Shown one piece after another: positions 23,762-32,948 of a DNA stretch of 64,000 nucleotides. The stretch comes from Stutzerimonas stutzeri. Its GTDB lineage: Bacteria; Pseudomonadota; Gammaproteobacteria; Pseudomonadales; Pseudomonadaceae. The stretch spans positions 2,434,001 to 2,498,000 of the forward strand of contig NZ_CP046902.1 in NCBI RefSeq assembly GCF_009789555.1. The letters run 5' to 3'. Below the pieces are notes generated by a model. That model was given only the letters and a program-made list of their open reading frames with translations. It made no database searches and was not told the origin of the DNA. How positions within the stretch are numbered: the stretch's first letter is position 1; every line of letters begins with the position of its first letter. Both the position numbers and the translations under genes were made by a program.

Positions 23762-26656
23762 TCAGGCCGTCGGTCGCAGCTTCAAGAGCTCGCTGAACGC
23801 GGCCAGCGGCAGCGGGCGGCTGAACAGATAGCCCTGGTACAGGTAGCAACCCTGCAGTTGCAGCAGGTCCAGCTGCGCCTGTTGCTCCACGCCCTCGGCA
23901 ATCACCTCCAGTCCCAGGCTCCTTGCCATCGCGACGATGGCCCGAATGATCTCGGCGTCGTTGGGGTCGTTCAACGCGTCTCGCACGAACGACTGGTCGA
24001 TCTTGAGCAGGTTCACCGGCAGGCGTTTGAGATAGGTGAGCGACGAATAGCCGGTGCCGAAATCGTCCATCGCAAAGCTCACCCCGTGCCGGCAAAGGCG
24101 GCGCATCTTGGCAATGGTGTCGTCCAGGTTCTGGATCACGATGCCTTCGGTGATCTCCAGCTTGATCATCCTGTGTGGCAGCCCGGTGACGCTCAACGCC
24201 TCGAGGATGCACTCGACGAAATCGTTCTGACGGAACTGGCGGGGGCTGATATTGACGCAGAGGCTGAAGCGGTCGGCATGCACGAGCCCGCTGGCTAGCA
24301 ACGAAGCGCCAATGCGGCAGGCTTCTTTTATGACCCAACGGCCGGCCTCGACGATCAGGCCGCTTTCCTCCAGCACATCGATGAACTGAACCGGAGAGCG
24401 CGCGCCTTGCTCCGGGTGATGCCAGCGCAGCAGAGCCTCGGCGCCAATCACGGCACCGGAGCGCGCATCCACCTGGGGTTGCAGGTGCAGCTCGAATTCC
24501 TGGCGTTGCAGCGCCAGGCGCAGTTCACTCTCGAGCTTCAGGCGCGCGACCGCAGCTTCCTGCATCGTCGTGCGGAACAGTTGAATGGCATTGCGTCCGG
24601 CGTCCTTGGCGCGATAGAGCGCGATATCGGCTCGTTTCAGCAGGTCGGCCGGCGTATCGCCATGATCCGGCATCAAGGCGATGCCGATACTTGGGGTAAC
24701 CTGCAAGCGGTTGCCTTCGAAGACCATGGGTTCTGCCAGCAGGGTGCGAAGCTTTTCGGCCACCTCGCGGACGTGCCGCGTCACCTCCGAGCGCTTGCCG
24801 GTCAGCCCGGTCAGCAACACGACGAACTCATCGCCACCGAGACGTGCGACCGTGTCCTCCCGGCGTGTGCTGGCTTCCAGGCGAGCAGTGATCATCTTCA
24901 GCACGGCATCGCCCACCGGATGCCCGAGCGAGTCGTTGATGTGCTTGAAGTGATCCAGATCCAGGAACAGCAAAGCGCCGCGAAGGTTGTGTCGTTTGTG
25001 CAGAGAGGTCTGCTGGGTCAGGCGATCCATGAGCAACGCGCGGTTGGGCAGGTTGGTCAGCGGATCGTGATAGGCCAGGTGATGAATCTGTGCGTGGGCC
25101 GCCTTCAACTGGCTGATGTCGCGGGCCGATAACAGCAGACAGTCGGTGTCGTTCAGGGCGATCGGCTCGACCGAGAGCTCGATGTGCTTGGGTGTGCCGT
25201 GACGATCGTGGCCGATCATTTCCCAGCTGACCACACGACCGTCGCGTTCCAGCCGTTCGAGAATCTCCTGGCGTTGCGCCACGGGCCAGATGCCCAGGTC
25301 AGCGGACGTGCGGCCGATGACTTCCTCGGGCCGGTAGCCGTATAGGCGCCGGAACCCTTCGTTGACTTCGATGAAACGCCCGGTGCTGCGCTCGCTGATG
25401 ATGAGCGCGTTGGGGCTCGAGTGGAATGCCGTGGAGAATTTGGCCTCGCTGACTTTCAGTGCTGCCTCGGCCTGCTGGCGCTTGGTGATGTCGCGAAAGG
25501 TGGTGACGATGCACAGTCGCCGGTCGATTCTAATGAAACGGCTCGAGACCACGCAGGTGACATGCTGGCCGGTTTTGGTGCGAAATTGTGCCTCGGCATT
25601 CTCCAGTCGCTGATGGCGGGTCAACTGGTGGTAGAGCGCCTGTCGTTGTGCCTCGTCGCGCCATATGCCCACTTCAGGCGCCGAGCGCCCTGCGATCTCG
25701 CTGCTGTCCCAGCCGAACACGGCGCTGAAGCTCGGATTGACGTCGATGAAGGCGCCGTCGCGGATGCGCGAGAGCGAGATGGGATCGGGGCTACCCTGGA
25801 ACAGGGCGGAAAACTTGGCTTCCGAAGCGGCCAGATGCTGCTCGCGCAGGACCCGCTCGGTCGCATCCTTGATGACCCCCACCATTCGCAGCGGTGCGCC
25901 ATGCTCGTCACGATACAGTTTGGCGGTGCTTTCGAGATGGCGGGTGGTGCCGTTGGCATGGTCGGCCTGATAGGTCGCCTGGTAGGTCTGGCAGCGTCCT
26001 GCGAGCAGGTCGCTGTAGGCTTCACGCATGGTCTGGCGGTTATTCGCCGCGACGCTGCGGAAGAACTCGCGGAAGGAGCCATCGAACGGGCCCTCGACGA
26101 TGCCATGCAATTCGGACGCACGGGTGGAGGCGTAGAGTCGGTCGCTGGGGATATGCCATTCCCAGTTGCCCAGCTCGGCCGAGGCCAATGTCAGCTGCAG
26201 CCGCTCCTGGCTGTCCTCGAGGGCTTGGGCCTGGCGGTGCTGGTCGGTGATGTCGCGGACGATGCCCACCAGAACCTGCTGCGCCGTGCCGCTGTTGTGC
26301 TGCTGTCCATCGATCTCCAGCCAGCGCACGCTTGAATCGGGCCAGCGCACCCGATGGCGGAAGCTGAAACGCGGTTCGCCGCCCGCCAGTATGGCGCGAA
26401 CGGCTGCCTCGATCCGGGACCGGTCTTCGGCCGCGACGAGCGCCAGATAGTGGTCCTGTGCGATCTCCACGAGCGGGCTGGTCAGCCCGAAGAGCTTGCC
26501 TGTACCGAGCGACCAGTGCACGACGCCGCGTGGCAGGTCCCAGGACCAGACCCCTACACCGGCACCGTCGAGCACCGACAGCAGTCCGGTGACCTCGTGC
26601 CAGGGTGTTGCCGATTCGGCTGGAATGGCGTCGCGGGGCGGCTCAGGAGGCAGCAT
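23762..26656 (-). CDS. Multi-PAS GGDEF-EAL protein (c-di-GMP turnover)
   Basis: This 964-aa soluble protein has four or so PAS/PAC modules over roughly residues 20-530, then GGDEF and EAL domains. The GGDEF site is intact (ARLGGDEFVVLL) and preceded by RRED, a possible inhibitory RxxD site. The EAL site is also intact by motif (GAEALLRWHHPE, then DDFGTGYSS and KIDQSFVRD with catalytic acidic residues). It could therefore make or degrade c-di-GMP; many such dual proteins are net phosphodiesterases. No membrane helix was seen, so the PAS domains probably sense intracellular redox, oxygen or ligands. The gene stands alone between the hsp20 and LysR genes. Confidence 0.94.
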   Translation of the reverse strand: MLPPEPPRDAIPAESATPWHEVTGLLSVLDGAGVGVWSWDLPRGVVHWSLGTGKLFGLTSPLVEIAQDHYLALVAAEDRSRIEAAVRAILAGGEPRFSFRHRVRWPDSSVRWLEIDGQQHNSGTAQQVLVGIVRDITDQHRQAQALEDSQERLQLTLASAELGNWEWHIPSDRLYASTRASELHGIVEGPFDGSFREFFRSVAANNRQTMREAYSDLLAGRCQTYQATYQADHANGTTRHLESTAKLYRDEHGAPLRMVGVIKDATERVLREQHLAASEAKFSALFQGSPDPISLSRIRDGAFIDVNPSFSAVFGWDSSEIAGRSAPEVGIWRDEAQRQALYHQLTRHQRLENAEAQFRTKTGQHVTCVVSSRFIRIDRRLCIVTTFRDITKRQQAEAALKVSEAKFSTAFHSSPNALIISERSTGRFIEVNEGFRRLYGYRPEEVIGRTSADLGIWPVAQRQEILERLERDGRVVSWEMIGHDRHGTPKHIELSVEPIALNDTDCLLLSARDISQLKAAHAQIHHLAYHDPLTNLPNRALLMDRLTQQTSLHKRHNLRGALLFLDLDHFKHINDSLGHPVGDAVLKMITARLEASTRREDTVARLGGDEFVVLLTGLTGKRSEVTRHVREVAEKLRTLLAEPMVFEGNRLQVTPSIGIALMPDHGDTPADLLKRADIALYRAKDAGRNAIQLFRTTMQEAAVARLKLESELRLALQRQEFELHLQPQVDARSGAVIGAEALLRWHHPEQGARSPVQFIDVLEESGLIVEAGRWVIKEACRIGASLLASGLVHADRFSLCVNISPRQFRQNDFVECILEALSVTGLPHRMIKLEITEGIVIQNLDDTIAKMRRLCRHGVSFAMDDFGTGYSSLTYLKRLPVNLLKIDQSFVRDALNDPNDAEIIRAIVAMARSLGLEVIAEGVEQQAQLDLLQLQGCYLYQGYLFSRPLPLAAFSELLKLRPTA

Positions 26657-26785
26657 GAGGGGCCTCGATCGAAGACATCGGGACGGTGCGGATCGGGCGA
26701 TGGCAGGCGATGCTCATGGAATCTCTGATGATCTTGTTGTTGTCCCGCGAACTTATCCGTAGCTGCTGGCAATGTGCAAGTGCGG

Positions 26786-27652
26786 TTAGTCGGCGTCGAG
26801 CAGCGACATGAACGCCTTGGCCGCATTCGACAGGGTTCTTTCGGTATGAGTGATATAGCCGAGCTGCCGCGACAGTTGAACGCCTGCCAGCGGCAAGCGC
26901 ACCACCTGCGCATCGAGCATGGTGCGGGGCAGCACGCTCCAGGCGATGCCGATGGAAACCATCATCTTGATCGTCTCCATATAGTTGGTGCTCATGGCAA
27001 TGTTCGGCGTAAGGCCTTCGCGCTCGAACAGCCGATGAGCGATGTGGTGGGTGAAGGTGTTCGCGCCCGGAAACACGGCGGGATAGCCGGCGATGTCCGC
27101 CAGGGAGATATCGGCTTTGCGTGCCAGCGGATGCTCCGGAGCGACGACGAAATCGAGGGGGTCGTCCCATACCTTGCTGGCGCGAACCGGGGCAGCCGTA
27201 TGCGGCGCCAGGGTGATCACGGCAAGCTCGGCGCGGCCATGGAGGACTTCTTCGTAAGCGATTTCCGAGTCGAGGAAGCGAATATCCAGGTTCACGTCCG
27301 GATAAGTGCGCGTGAAGGTCCTGAGCAACGGTGGCAGGCGATGGAGTCCGATGTGGTGGCTGGTCGCCAGGCACAGGCGCCCGCTGACATCGCCGTTGAG
27401 GTTGGTCAGCGCGCGACGGGTGTCGTCCAGTACATTGAGTATCTGATAGGCACGAGGAAGAAGCGCCCGCCCGGCTTCGGTCAGGCCTATCTCGCGTCCG
27501 AGTCGGTCGAACAGGCGTACGTTCAGCTGGGATTCCAGGGCAGCCAGGCGTTTGCTCACCGCCGGTTGGGTCAGGTGCAGCCGCTCGGCGGCCAGGGAGA
27601 AACTGCCCATTTCGGCGATGGCGATGAAGGCGTTGAGGCTGGCGAGGTCCAT
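26786..27652 (-). CDS. LysR-type regulator divergent from leuC
   Basis: This 288-aa LysR-type transcription factor has an N-terminal winged helix (residues 1-60, with FSLAAERLHLTQPAVSKRLAALE) and a C-terminal effector domain of two alpha/beta lobes. It is transcribed away from leuC, with a TTCC-N5-GGAA dyad in the shared 181-bp intergenic region. This layout is usual for LysR regulators that control the facing operon and themselves. The same arrangement is known upstream of leuC in other Pseudomonas. The co-inducer is unknown; control of leucine synthesis is inferred. Confidence 0.92.
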   Translation of the reverse strand: MDLASLNAFIAIAEMGSFSLAAERLHLTQPAVSKRLAALESQLNVRLFDRLGREIGLTEAGRALLPRAYQILNVLDDTRRALTNLNGDVSGRLCLATSHHIGLHRLPPLLRTFTRTYPDVNLDIRFLDSEIAYEEVLHGRAELAVITLAPHTAAPVRASKVWDDPLDFVVAPEHPLARKADISLADIAGYPAVFPGANTFTHHIAHRLFEREGLTPNIAMSTNYMETIKMMVSIGIAWSVLPRTMLDAQVVRLPLAGVQLSRQLGYITHTERTLSNAAKAFMSLLDAD

Positions 27653-27714
27653 CGAAACTCCCGGTGGCTCACACTGGAGCGGTTGGCTGTGCGAAACAGG
27701 TGCATCCTAGCGCT

Positions 27715-27729
27715 ATTCCAGGCGGGAAT
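27715..27729. promoter_or_regulatory. Candidate LysR operator between the regulator and leuC
   Basis: ATTCC-AGGCG-GGAAT is a perfect 15-bp dyad containing the T-N11-A core typical of LysR-type binding sites. It is centred about 70 bp from the regulator start and 110 bp from leuC. Confidence 0.55.
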
Positions 27730-27833
27730 GGATAGAATGAAAAATATGAATTTGAGTAATTCGAACCAGACCCCTAGCATCAACCCTATAAGCAAAAGGG
27801 CTATAAGCCCGACGCACTGATGAGGAAGGTCCG

Positions 27834-29261
27834 ATGGCCGGCAAAACGCTCTACGAGAAGCTCTGGGAAATGCACGAAGTCAAACGCCGCGACGATGGCT
27901 CGTCGCTGATCTATATCGACCGGCATATTCTCCACGAGGTGACCTCTCCGCAGGCCTTCGAAGGGCTGCGCCTGGCCAATCGCAAGCCGTGGCGCATCGA
28001 TGCCAATATCGCGACCCCGGACCACAACGTGCCGACCACCCGCGGCGAGCGTCAGGGCGGTCTGGAAGCCATCTCCGACGAGGTGTCGCGTCTCCAGGTA
28101 CAGACGCTGGACGAGAATTGCGATGACTTCGGCATTCTCGAATTCAAGATGAACGATGTCCGTCAGGGGATCGTCCATGTCATCGGCCCGGAGCAGGGCG
28201 CGACATTGCCGGGCATGACCGTGGTCTGCGGCGACTCGCATACTTCCACCCACGGCGCATTCGCCGCGTTGGCTCACGGCATCGGCACTTCGGAAGTCGA
28301 GCATGTGCTTGCGACCCAGTGCCTGGTCGCCAAGAAAATGAAGAACATGCAGGTGCGCGTGGAGGGCAAGCTGCCCTTCGGCGTCACGGCCAAAGACATC
28401 GTATTGGCGGTCATCGGCAAGATCGGCACGGCTGGCGGTAATGGCCATGCGCTGGAGTTTGCCGGCAGTGTGATTCGCGATCTGTCGATGGAAGGGCGCA
28501 TGACCATCTGCAACATGTCCATCGAGGCCGGTGCACGTGTGGGCATGGTGGCGGCAGATGAAAAGACCATCGCTTACGTCGAAGGTCGTCCCTTCGCACC
28601 CAAGGGGGCCGATTGGGACAAGGCGGTCGAACTCTGGAAAGGCCTGGTGTCCGACGACGACGCGGTATTCGATACGGTCGTCGAACTGAAAGCCGAAGAC
28701 ATCAAGCCGCAGGTCAGTTGGGGAACATCGCCAGAAATGGTACTGGCCGTCGATCAGAACGTGCCGGACCCGGCGGCGGAGGCCGATCCGGTCAAGCGCG
28801 ATTCGATCAACCGAGCGCTGAAATACATGGGGCTGCGTGCCAACCAGCCGATCACCGATATTCAGCTGGACCGCGTATTCATCGGCTCTTGCACCAACTC
28901 GCGAATCGAAGATCTGCGCGCTGCCGCCGAAGTGGCCAAGGGCCGCAAGGTGGCCGCTACGGTCAAGCAGGCGATGGTCGTGCCGGGTTCAGGCTTGGTC
29001 AAGCAACAGGCCGAGGCGGAAGGGCTGGACAAGATTTTCCTTGAGGCCGGTTTCGAGTGGCGCGAGCCGGGCTGTTCCATGTGTCTGGCGATGAACCCGG
29101 ACAAACTGGGCAGCGGCGAGCATTGCGCGTCGACATCCAACCGCAATTTCGAAGGGCGTCAGGGCGCCGGCGGTCGAACCCATCTGGTGAGCCCGGCGAT
29201 GGCTGCCGCCGCCGCGGTGACCGGTCGTTTCGTCGATGTTCGTGAATTGATCCAGGCCTGA
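27834..29261 (+). CDS. leuC: 3-isopropylmalate dehydratase large subunit
   Basis: LeuC with LeuD isomerises 2-isopropylmalate to 3-isopropylmalate in leucine synthesis. The 475-aa length is normal. The N-terminus AGKTLYEKLWEMHEV, the VCGDSHTSTHGAF active-site block, and the 4Fe-4S ligands in IGSCTNSR and PGCSMCLAMNPD are all present. GAGGAAGG precedes the start. leuD follows after 10 bp, so the subunits are co-translated. Confidence 0.98.
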   Translation: MAGKTLYEKLWEMHEVKRRDDGSSLIYIDRHILHEVTSPQAFEGLRLANRKPWRIDANIATPDHNVPTTRGERQGGLEAISDEVSRLQVQTLDENCDDFGILEFKMNDVRQGIVHVIGPEQGATLPGMTVVCGDSHTSTHGAFAALAHGIGTSEVEHVLATQCLVAKKMKNMQVRVEGKLPFGVTAKDIVLAVIGKIGTAGGNGHALEFAGSVIRDLSMEGRMTICNMSIEAGARVGMVAADEKTIAYVEGRPFAPKGADWDKAVELWKGLVSDDDAVFDTVVELKAEDIKPQVSWGTSPEMVLAVDQNVPDPAAEADPVKRDSINRALKYMGLRANQPITDIQLDRVFIGSCTNSRIEDLRAAAEVAKGRKVAATVKQAMVVPGSGLVKQQAEAEGLDKIFLEAGFEWREPGCSMCLAMNPDKLGSGEHCASTSNRNFEGRQGAGGRTHLVSPAMAAAAAVTGRFVDVRELIQA

Positions 29262-29271
29262 GGAGACCGAC

Positions 29272-29919
29272 ATGAAAGCATTCACCCAGCACACCGGTCT
29301 CGTCGCGCCGCTCGACCGCGCGAATGTCGACACCGATCAGATCATTCCGAAGCAGTTCCTCAAGTCGATCAAGCGTACCGGCTTTGGCCAGAACCTGTTC
29401 GATGAGTGGCGTTATCTGGATGTCGGGCAGCCCAACCAGGATTGCTCGAATCGTCCGGTGAACCACGAGTTCGTGCTCAACTTCCCGCGCTACCAGGGGG
29501 CCAGCGTACTGCTCGCCCGTGAGAACTTCGGTTGCGGCTCATCGCGCGAGCATGCGCCCTGGGCGCTGGAAGAGTATGGCTTTCGCACGATCATCGCGCC
29601 GAGCTTTGCCGATATCTTCTACAACAACAGCTTCAAGAACGGTCTGTTGCCAATTGTGCTGAAAGAGCAAGAGGTCGACGAACTGTTCGAGCAGGCCGAA
29701 GCCACCGAGGGCTATCAGCTCACCGTGGACCTGAACGCTCAGACGGTCACCCGTCCCGATGGCAAGCAGTACGGCTTCGAGGTCGATGCGTTTCGCAAGC
29801 ATTGCCTGCTCAACGGTTTGGACGATATCGGTCTCACGCTGCAGGACGCCGACGCGATCAAGGCCTTTGAAACCCGGCATCAGGCGAGTCAGCCCTGGCT
29901 GTTCGGCGCGATCCGCTGA
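29272..29919 (+). CDS. leuD: 3-isopropylmalate dehydratase small subunit
   Basis: This 215-aa swivel-domain partner of LeuC has the substrate-binding loop DTDQIIPKQFLKSI near the N-terminus and FGCGSSREHAPWAL around residues 82-96, as in all LeuD proteins. A ribosome binding site overlaps the leuC stop region (TGAGGAGACC). leuB follows after 74 bp; P. aeruginosa is known to carry an extra gene at that point, which is absent here. Confidence 0.98.
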   Translation: MKAFTQHTGLVAPLDRANVDTDQIIPKQFLKSIKRTGFGQNLFDEWRYLDVGQPNQDCSNRPVNHEFVLNFPRYQGASVLLARENFGCGSSREHAPWALEEYGFRTIIAPSFADIFYNNSFKNGLLPIVLKEQEVDELFEQAEATEGYQLTVDLNAQTVTRPDGKQYGFEVDAFRKHCLLNGLDDIGLTLQDADAIKAFETRHQASQPWLFGAIR

Positions 29920-29993
29920 GCAGGTAACCCCTACCTATCGATTTCAGGCGGTGGCCGTGGCGACCGCCTCGTTGAATGACTTGAGAAAACAAG

Positions 29994-31076
29994 ATGAGCA
30001 AACAGATTCTGATTCTTCCCGGCGACGGTATCGGCCCGGAAATCATGGCCGAGGCGGTCAAGGTCCTGGCGCTGGCCAACGACAAGTTCCAGCTCGACCT
30101 CCAGCTCAGCTATGACGAGCTGGGTGGCGCGGCCATCGACAAGTACGGCGTGCCGCTGGCCGATGAAACCCTGGAGCGCGCCCGTGCGGCCGATGCTATT
30201 CTGCTCGGCGCGGTTGGTGGTCCGAAGTGGGACACCATCGATCCGGCCATTCGCCCGGAACGCGGTCTGCTGAAAATCCGCTCGCAACTGGGGCTGTTCG
30301 GCAATCTGCGCCCGGCGCTGCTGTATCCGCAACTGGCCGACGCGTCCAGCCTGAAGCCTGAGATCGTCGCCGGTCTGGATATTCTCATCGTTCGCGAACT
30401 GACCGGCGGTATCTATTTCGGCCAGCCGCGCGAGAGCAAGGTGCTCGATAATGGCGAGCGCATGGCCTTCGATACGCTGCCCTATAGCGAGAGCGAAATT
30501 CGCCGGATCGCCAAGGTCGGTTTCGACATGGCGCGGGTGCGTGGCAAGAAGCTCTGCTCGGTGGACAAGGCCAACGTACTGGCGTCCAGTCAGTTGTGGC
30601 GTGCCGTGGTGGAAGAGGTCGGCCAGGACTATCCGGATGTCGAACTCAGCCACATGTATGTCGACAACGCCGCCATGCAACTGGTGCGTGCGCCCAAGCA
30701 GTTCGACGTGATCGTGACCGACAACATGTTTGGCGACATCCTGTCGGATGAGGCTTCCATGCTGACCGGTTCCATCGGCATGCTGCCGTCCGCTTCTCTG
30801 GATTCCAACAACAAGGGCATGTACGAGCCCTGCCATGGTTCGGCGCCGGACATCGCGGGCAAAGGCATCGCCAATCCGCTGGCCACCATCCTCTCGGTCT
30901 CGATGATGCTGCGTTACAGTTTCAACCAACAGGCTGCTGCGGACGCCATCGAGCAGGCGGTCAGCCACGTGCTCGACCAGGGGCTGCGCACCGGTGACAT
31001 CTGGTCTGACGGCTGTGAGAAGGCCAATACCCGGGCGATGGGTGACGCAGTAGTCGCGGCGCTCGCGAAGTTGTAA
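29994..31076 (+). CDS. leuB: 3-isopropylmalate dehydrogenase
   Basis: LeuB oxidises and decarboxylates 3-isopropylmalate with NAD. The 360-aa protein has the N-terminal LPGDGIGPEIM, the substrate-binding RELTGGIYFGQPR, the metal-binding aspartates in DNMFGDILSDEASM and the NAD loop CHGSAPDIAGKGIANP. It is complete and ends the leuCDB group. asd follows after 179 bp that show no feature beyond a weak GGTG ribosome binding site. Confidence 0.98.
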   Translation: MSKQILILPGDGIGPEIMAEAVKVLALANDKFQLDLQLSYDELGGAAIDKYGVPLADETLERARAADAILLGAVGGPKWDTIDPAIRPERGLLKIRSQLGLFGNLRPALLYPQLADASSLKPEIVAGLDILIVRELTGGIYFGQPRESKVLDNGERMAFDTLPYSESEIRRIAKVGFDMARVRGKKLCSVDKANVLASSQLWRAVVEEVGQDYPDVELSHMYVDNAAMQLVRAPKQFDVIVTDNMFGDILSDEASMLTGSIGMLPSASLDSNNKGMYEPCHGSAPDIAGKGIANPLATILSVSMMLRYSFNQQAAADAIEQAVSHVLDQGLRTGDIWSDGCEKANTRAMGDAVVAALAKL

Positions 31077-31255
31077 TCTCTCTGGCCCATTTAACCAGCC
31101 GTTGATGGCGCTTGCGGGCGACGGCTAGGCGAGAACGCCGCGTAATGGCGAGGCGTGGCTGTCGGAAATGACCGCTCGCCGTCGCTTTCGAACCCGAAAG
31201 CGCATTTGTTATCAGCGGCCTGCCAAGCGGGCCACATATATAAGGTGTAGTTGCG

Positions 31256-32368
31256 ATGAAACGTGTAGGTCTGATCGGTTGGCGCGGCATGGTGGGTTCC
31301 GTGCTCATGCAGCGAATGCTGGAGGAGCGGGATTTCGACCTGATCGAGCCGGTGTTCTTTACCACTTCCAACGTCGGCGGTCAGGGCCCCTCCATCGGCA
31401 AGGACACTGCTGCGCTGAAGGATGCCTACGATGTCGAGGCGCTTAAAACCCTCGATGTGATTTTGACCTGCCAAGGCGGCGACTACACCAGCGAGATCTT
31501 TCCCAAGCTGCGCGAAGCGGGCTGGAAGGGCTACTGGATCGACGCAGCTTCGACGCTGCGCATGCAGGACGACGCGGTCATCGTGCTCGACCCGGTCAAC
31601 CGCAAGGTGATCGACCACCAGCTGGACGCCGGTACGCGCAACTTCATCGGCGGTAACTGCACGGTCAGCCTGATGCTGATGGGCCTTGGCGGCCTGTTCG
31701 AGAACGGCCTGGTCGAGTGGATGAGCGCGATGACCTATCAGGCTGCGTCCGGTGCTGGCGCGCAGAACATGCGTGAGCTGATCAAGCAGATGGGCAGCAT
31801 CAACGCCTCGGTTGCGAACGAGCTTGCCGATCCAGCCAGTGCAATTCTTGAAATCGATCGCAAGGTCGCCGAGTGCCAGCGCTCCGAAGCCTTTCCCGTG
31901 GATAACTTTGGCGTGCCGCTGGCCGGCAGCCTGATTCCCTACATCGACAAGGAACTGCCGAACGGGCAGAGCCGGGAAGAATGGAAAGCGCAGGCGGAAA
32001 CCAACAAGATTCTCGGTCGTTTCAAGAGCCCGATTCCCGTGGATGGGATTTGCGTGCGCGTCGGTGCGATGCGCTGCCACAGCCAGGCGCTGACCATCAA
32101 GCTGAACAAGGATGTGCCTATTTCGGATATCGAAGGCATGATCAGCCAGCACAATCCCTGGGTGAAGCTCGTTGCGAACCATCGTGATGCCAGCATGCAG
32201 GAACTGAGTCCGACAGCGGTCACCGGGACGTTGAGCGTTCCGGTCGGACGACTGCGCAAGTTGAACATGGGCTCGCATTACTTGGGCGCGTTCACCGTCG
32301 GCGATCAGTTGCTCTGGGGCGCGGCTGAGCCGTTGCGCCGCATGCTGCGTATTCTTCTCGAACGATAA
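31256..32368 (+). CDS. asd: Aspartate-semialdehyde dehydrogenase
   Basis: This 370-aa enzyme reduces aspartyl phosphate to aspartate semialdehyde for lysine, threonine, methionine and cell-wall diaminopimelate. It has the NADP-binding GLIGWRGMVGSVLMQRM start, the catalytic cysteine in GGNCTVSLMLMG and the active-site CHSQALTIKL histidine. The form with these motifs is the gammaproteobacterial type. A terminator follows the stop. P. aeruginosa has a second asd-like gene before fimV, which is missing here. Confidence 0.98.
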   Translation: MKRVGLIGWRGMVGSVLMQRMLEERDFDLIEPVFFTTSNVGGQGPSIGKDTAALKDAYDVEALKTLDVILTCQGGDYTSEIFPKLREAGWKGYWIDAASTLRMQDDAVIVLDPVNRKVIDHQLDAGTRNFIGGNCTVSLMLMGLGGLFENGLVEWMSAMTYQAASGAGAQNMRELIKQMGSINASVANELADPASAILEIDRKVAECQRSEAFPVDNFGVPLAGSLIPYIDKELPNGQSREEWKAQAETNKILGRFKSPIPVDGICVRVGAMRCHSQALTIKLNKDVPISDIEGMISQHNPWVKLVANHRDASMQELSPTAVTGTLSVPVGRLRKLNMGSHYLGAFTVGDQLLWGAAEPLRRMLRILLER

Positions 32369-32391
32369 GCGTCGACGAAGATCGACCCGAA

Positions 32392-32423
32392 GCGCCTCGG
32401 CACCGCCGCGGCGCTTTTTTTTT
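32392..32423 (+). terminator. Rho-independent terminator of asd
   Basis: A 9-bp stem with one mismatch (GCGCCTCGG / CCGCGGCGC, loop CACCG) is followed by nine T. Confidence 0.88.
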
Positions 32424-32775
32424 GCAGCTGCGGTAGATCGTTGGGTGAACGCGGCGCATATAGAGCGCAACGGTTCGTCGGGTTAATCCTTTATTGCGCT
32501 GCGCGAGCGCCCGTATCGGCTACAGTGATGCCCATTTTTCAGCGGCGCCTGCGGCCTGACCACAAATCCGCCCGTGGTCGCCATCTGGTCGAAACATGGC
32601 GGAGGGGAAGGGCAATCGGCTGTGGCAGGCGATGAATCGTTCGAGTCGTACAGTGGGCGAGACGATTTGTCGCTTATGTGACGACCGGCCTTAAACACCG
32701 GGAGCTAATTTGTGGATTGTGTCTGATAACGTGCGAAAAGGCGCAAGGGGTAATGCCGCGTAGTCTGGTGAGTTG

Positions 32776-32804
32776 TTGATAAAACACTATCTGTAAAAGA
32801 TACT
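32776..32804 (+). promoter_or_regulatory. Candidate fimV promoter in the asd-fimV gap
   Basis: TTGATA (32776-32781) and GATACT (32799-32804) are 17 bp apart, giving a leader of about 138 nt. The leader has a small hairpin (CCGCCA/TGGCGG, 32868-32881). The rest of the 580-bp asd-fimV stretch holds the asd terminator and no gene that I can support. Confidence 0.45.
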
Positions 32805-32948
32805 TACCGGAAATTCGAAGAACTATTCTAGCTGACGACGCTGTTTAGGCTTATCGCTGACGGGGGACCGCCATCTGGCGGGCGCAGGCAGTGACTATAA
32901 GACCCTCTCGAAGATCCGAGAAAAGTTAAAAAACAAGGGATTTACACA

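Noticed and set aside
27775..27815. Possible leucine attenuator before leuC
   Set aside because: There is a small GGGCT/AGCCC hairpin and a CTATAAGC repeat but no leader peptide with leucine codons and no terminator T run.
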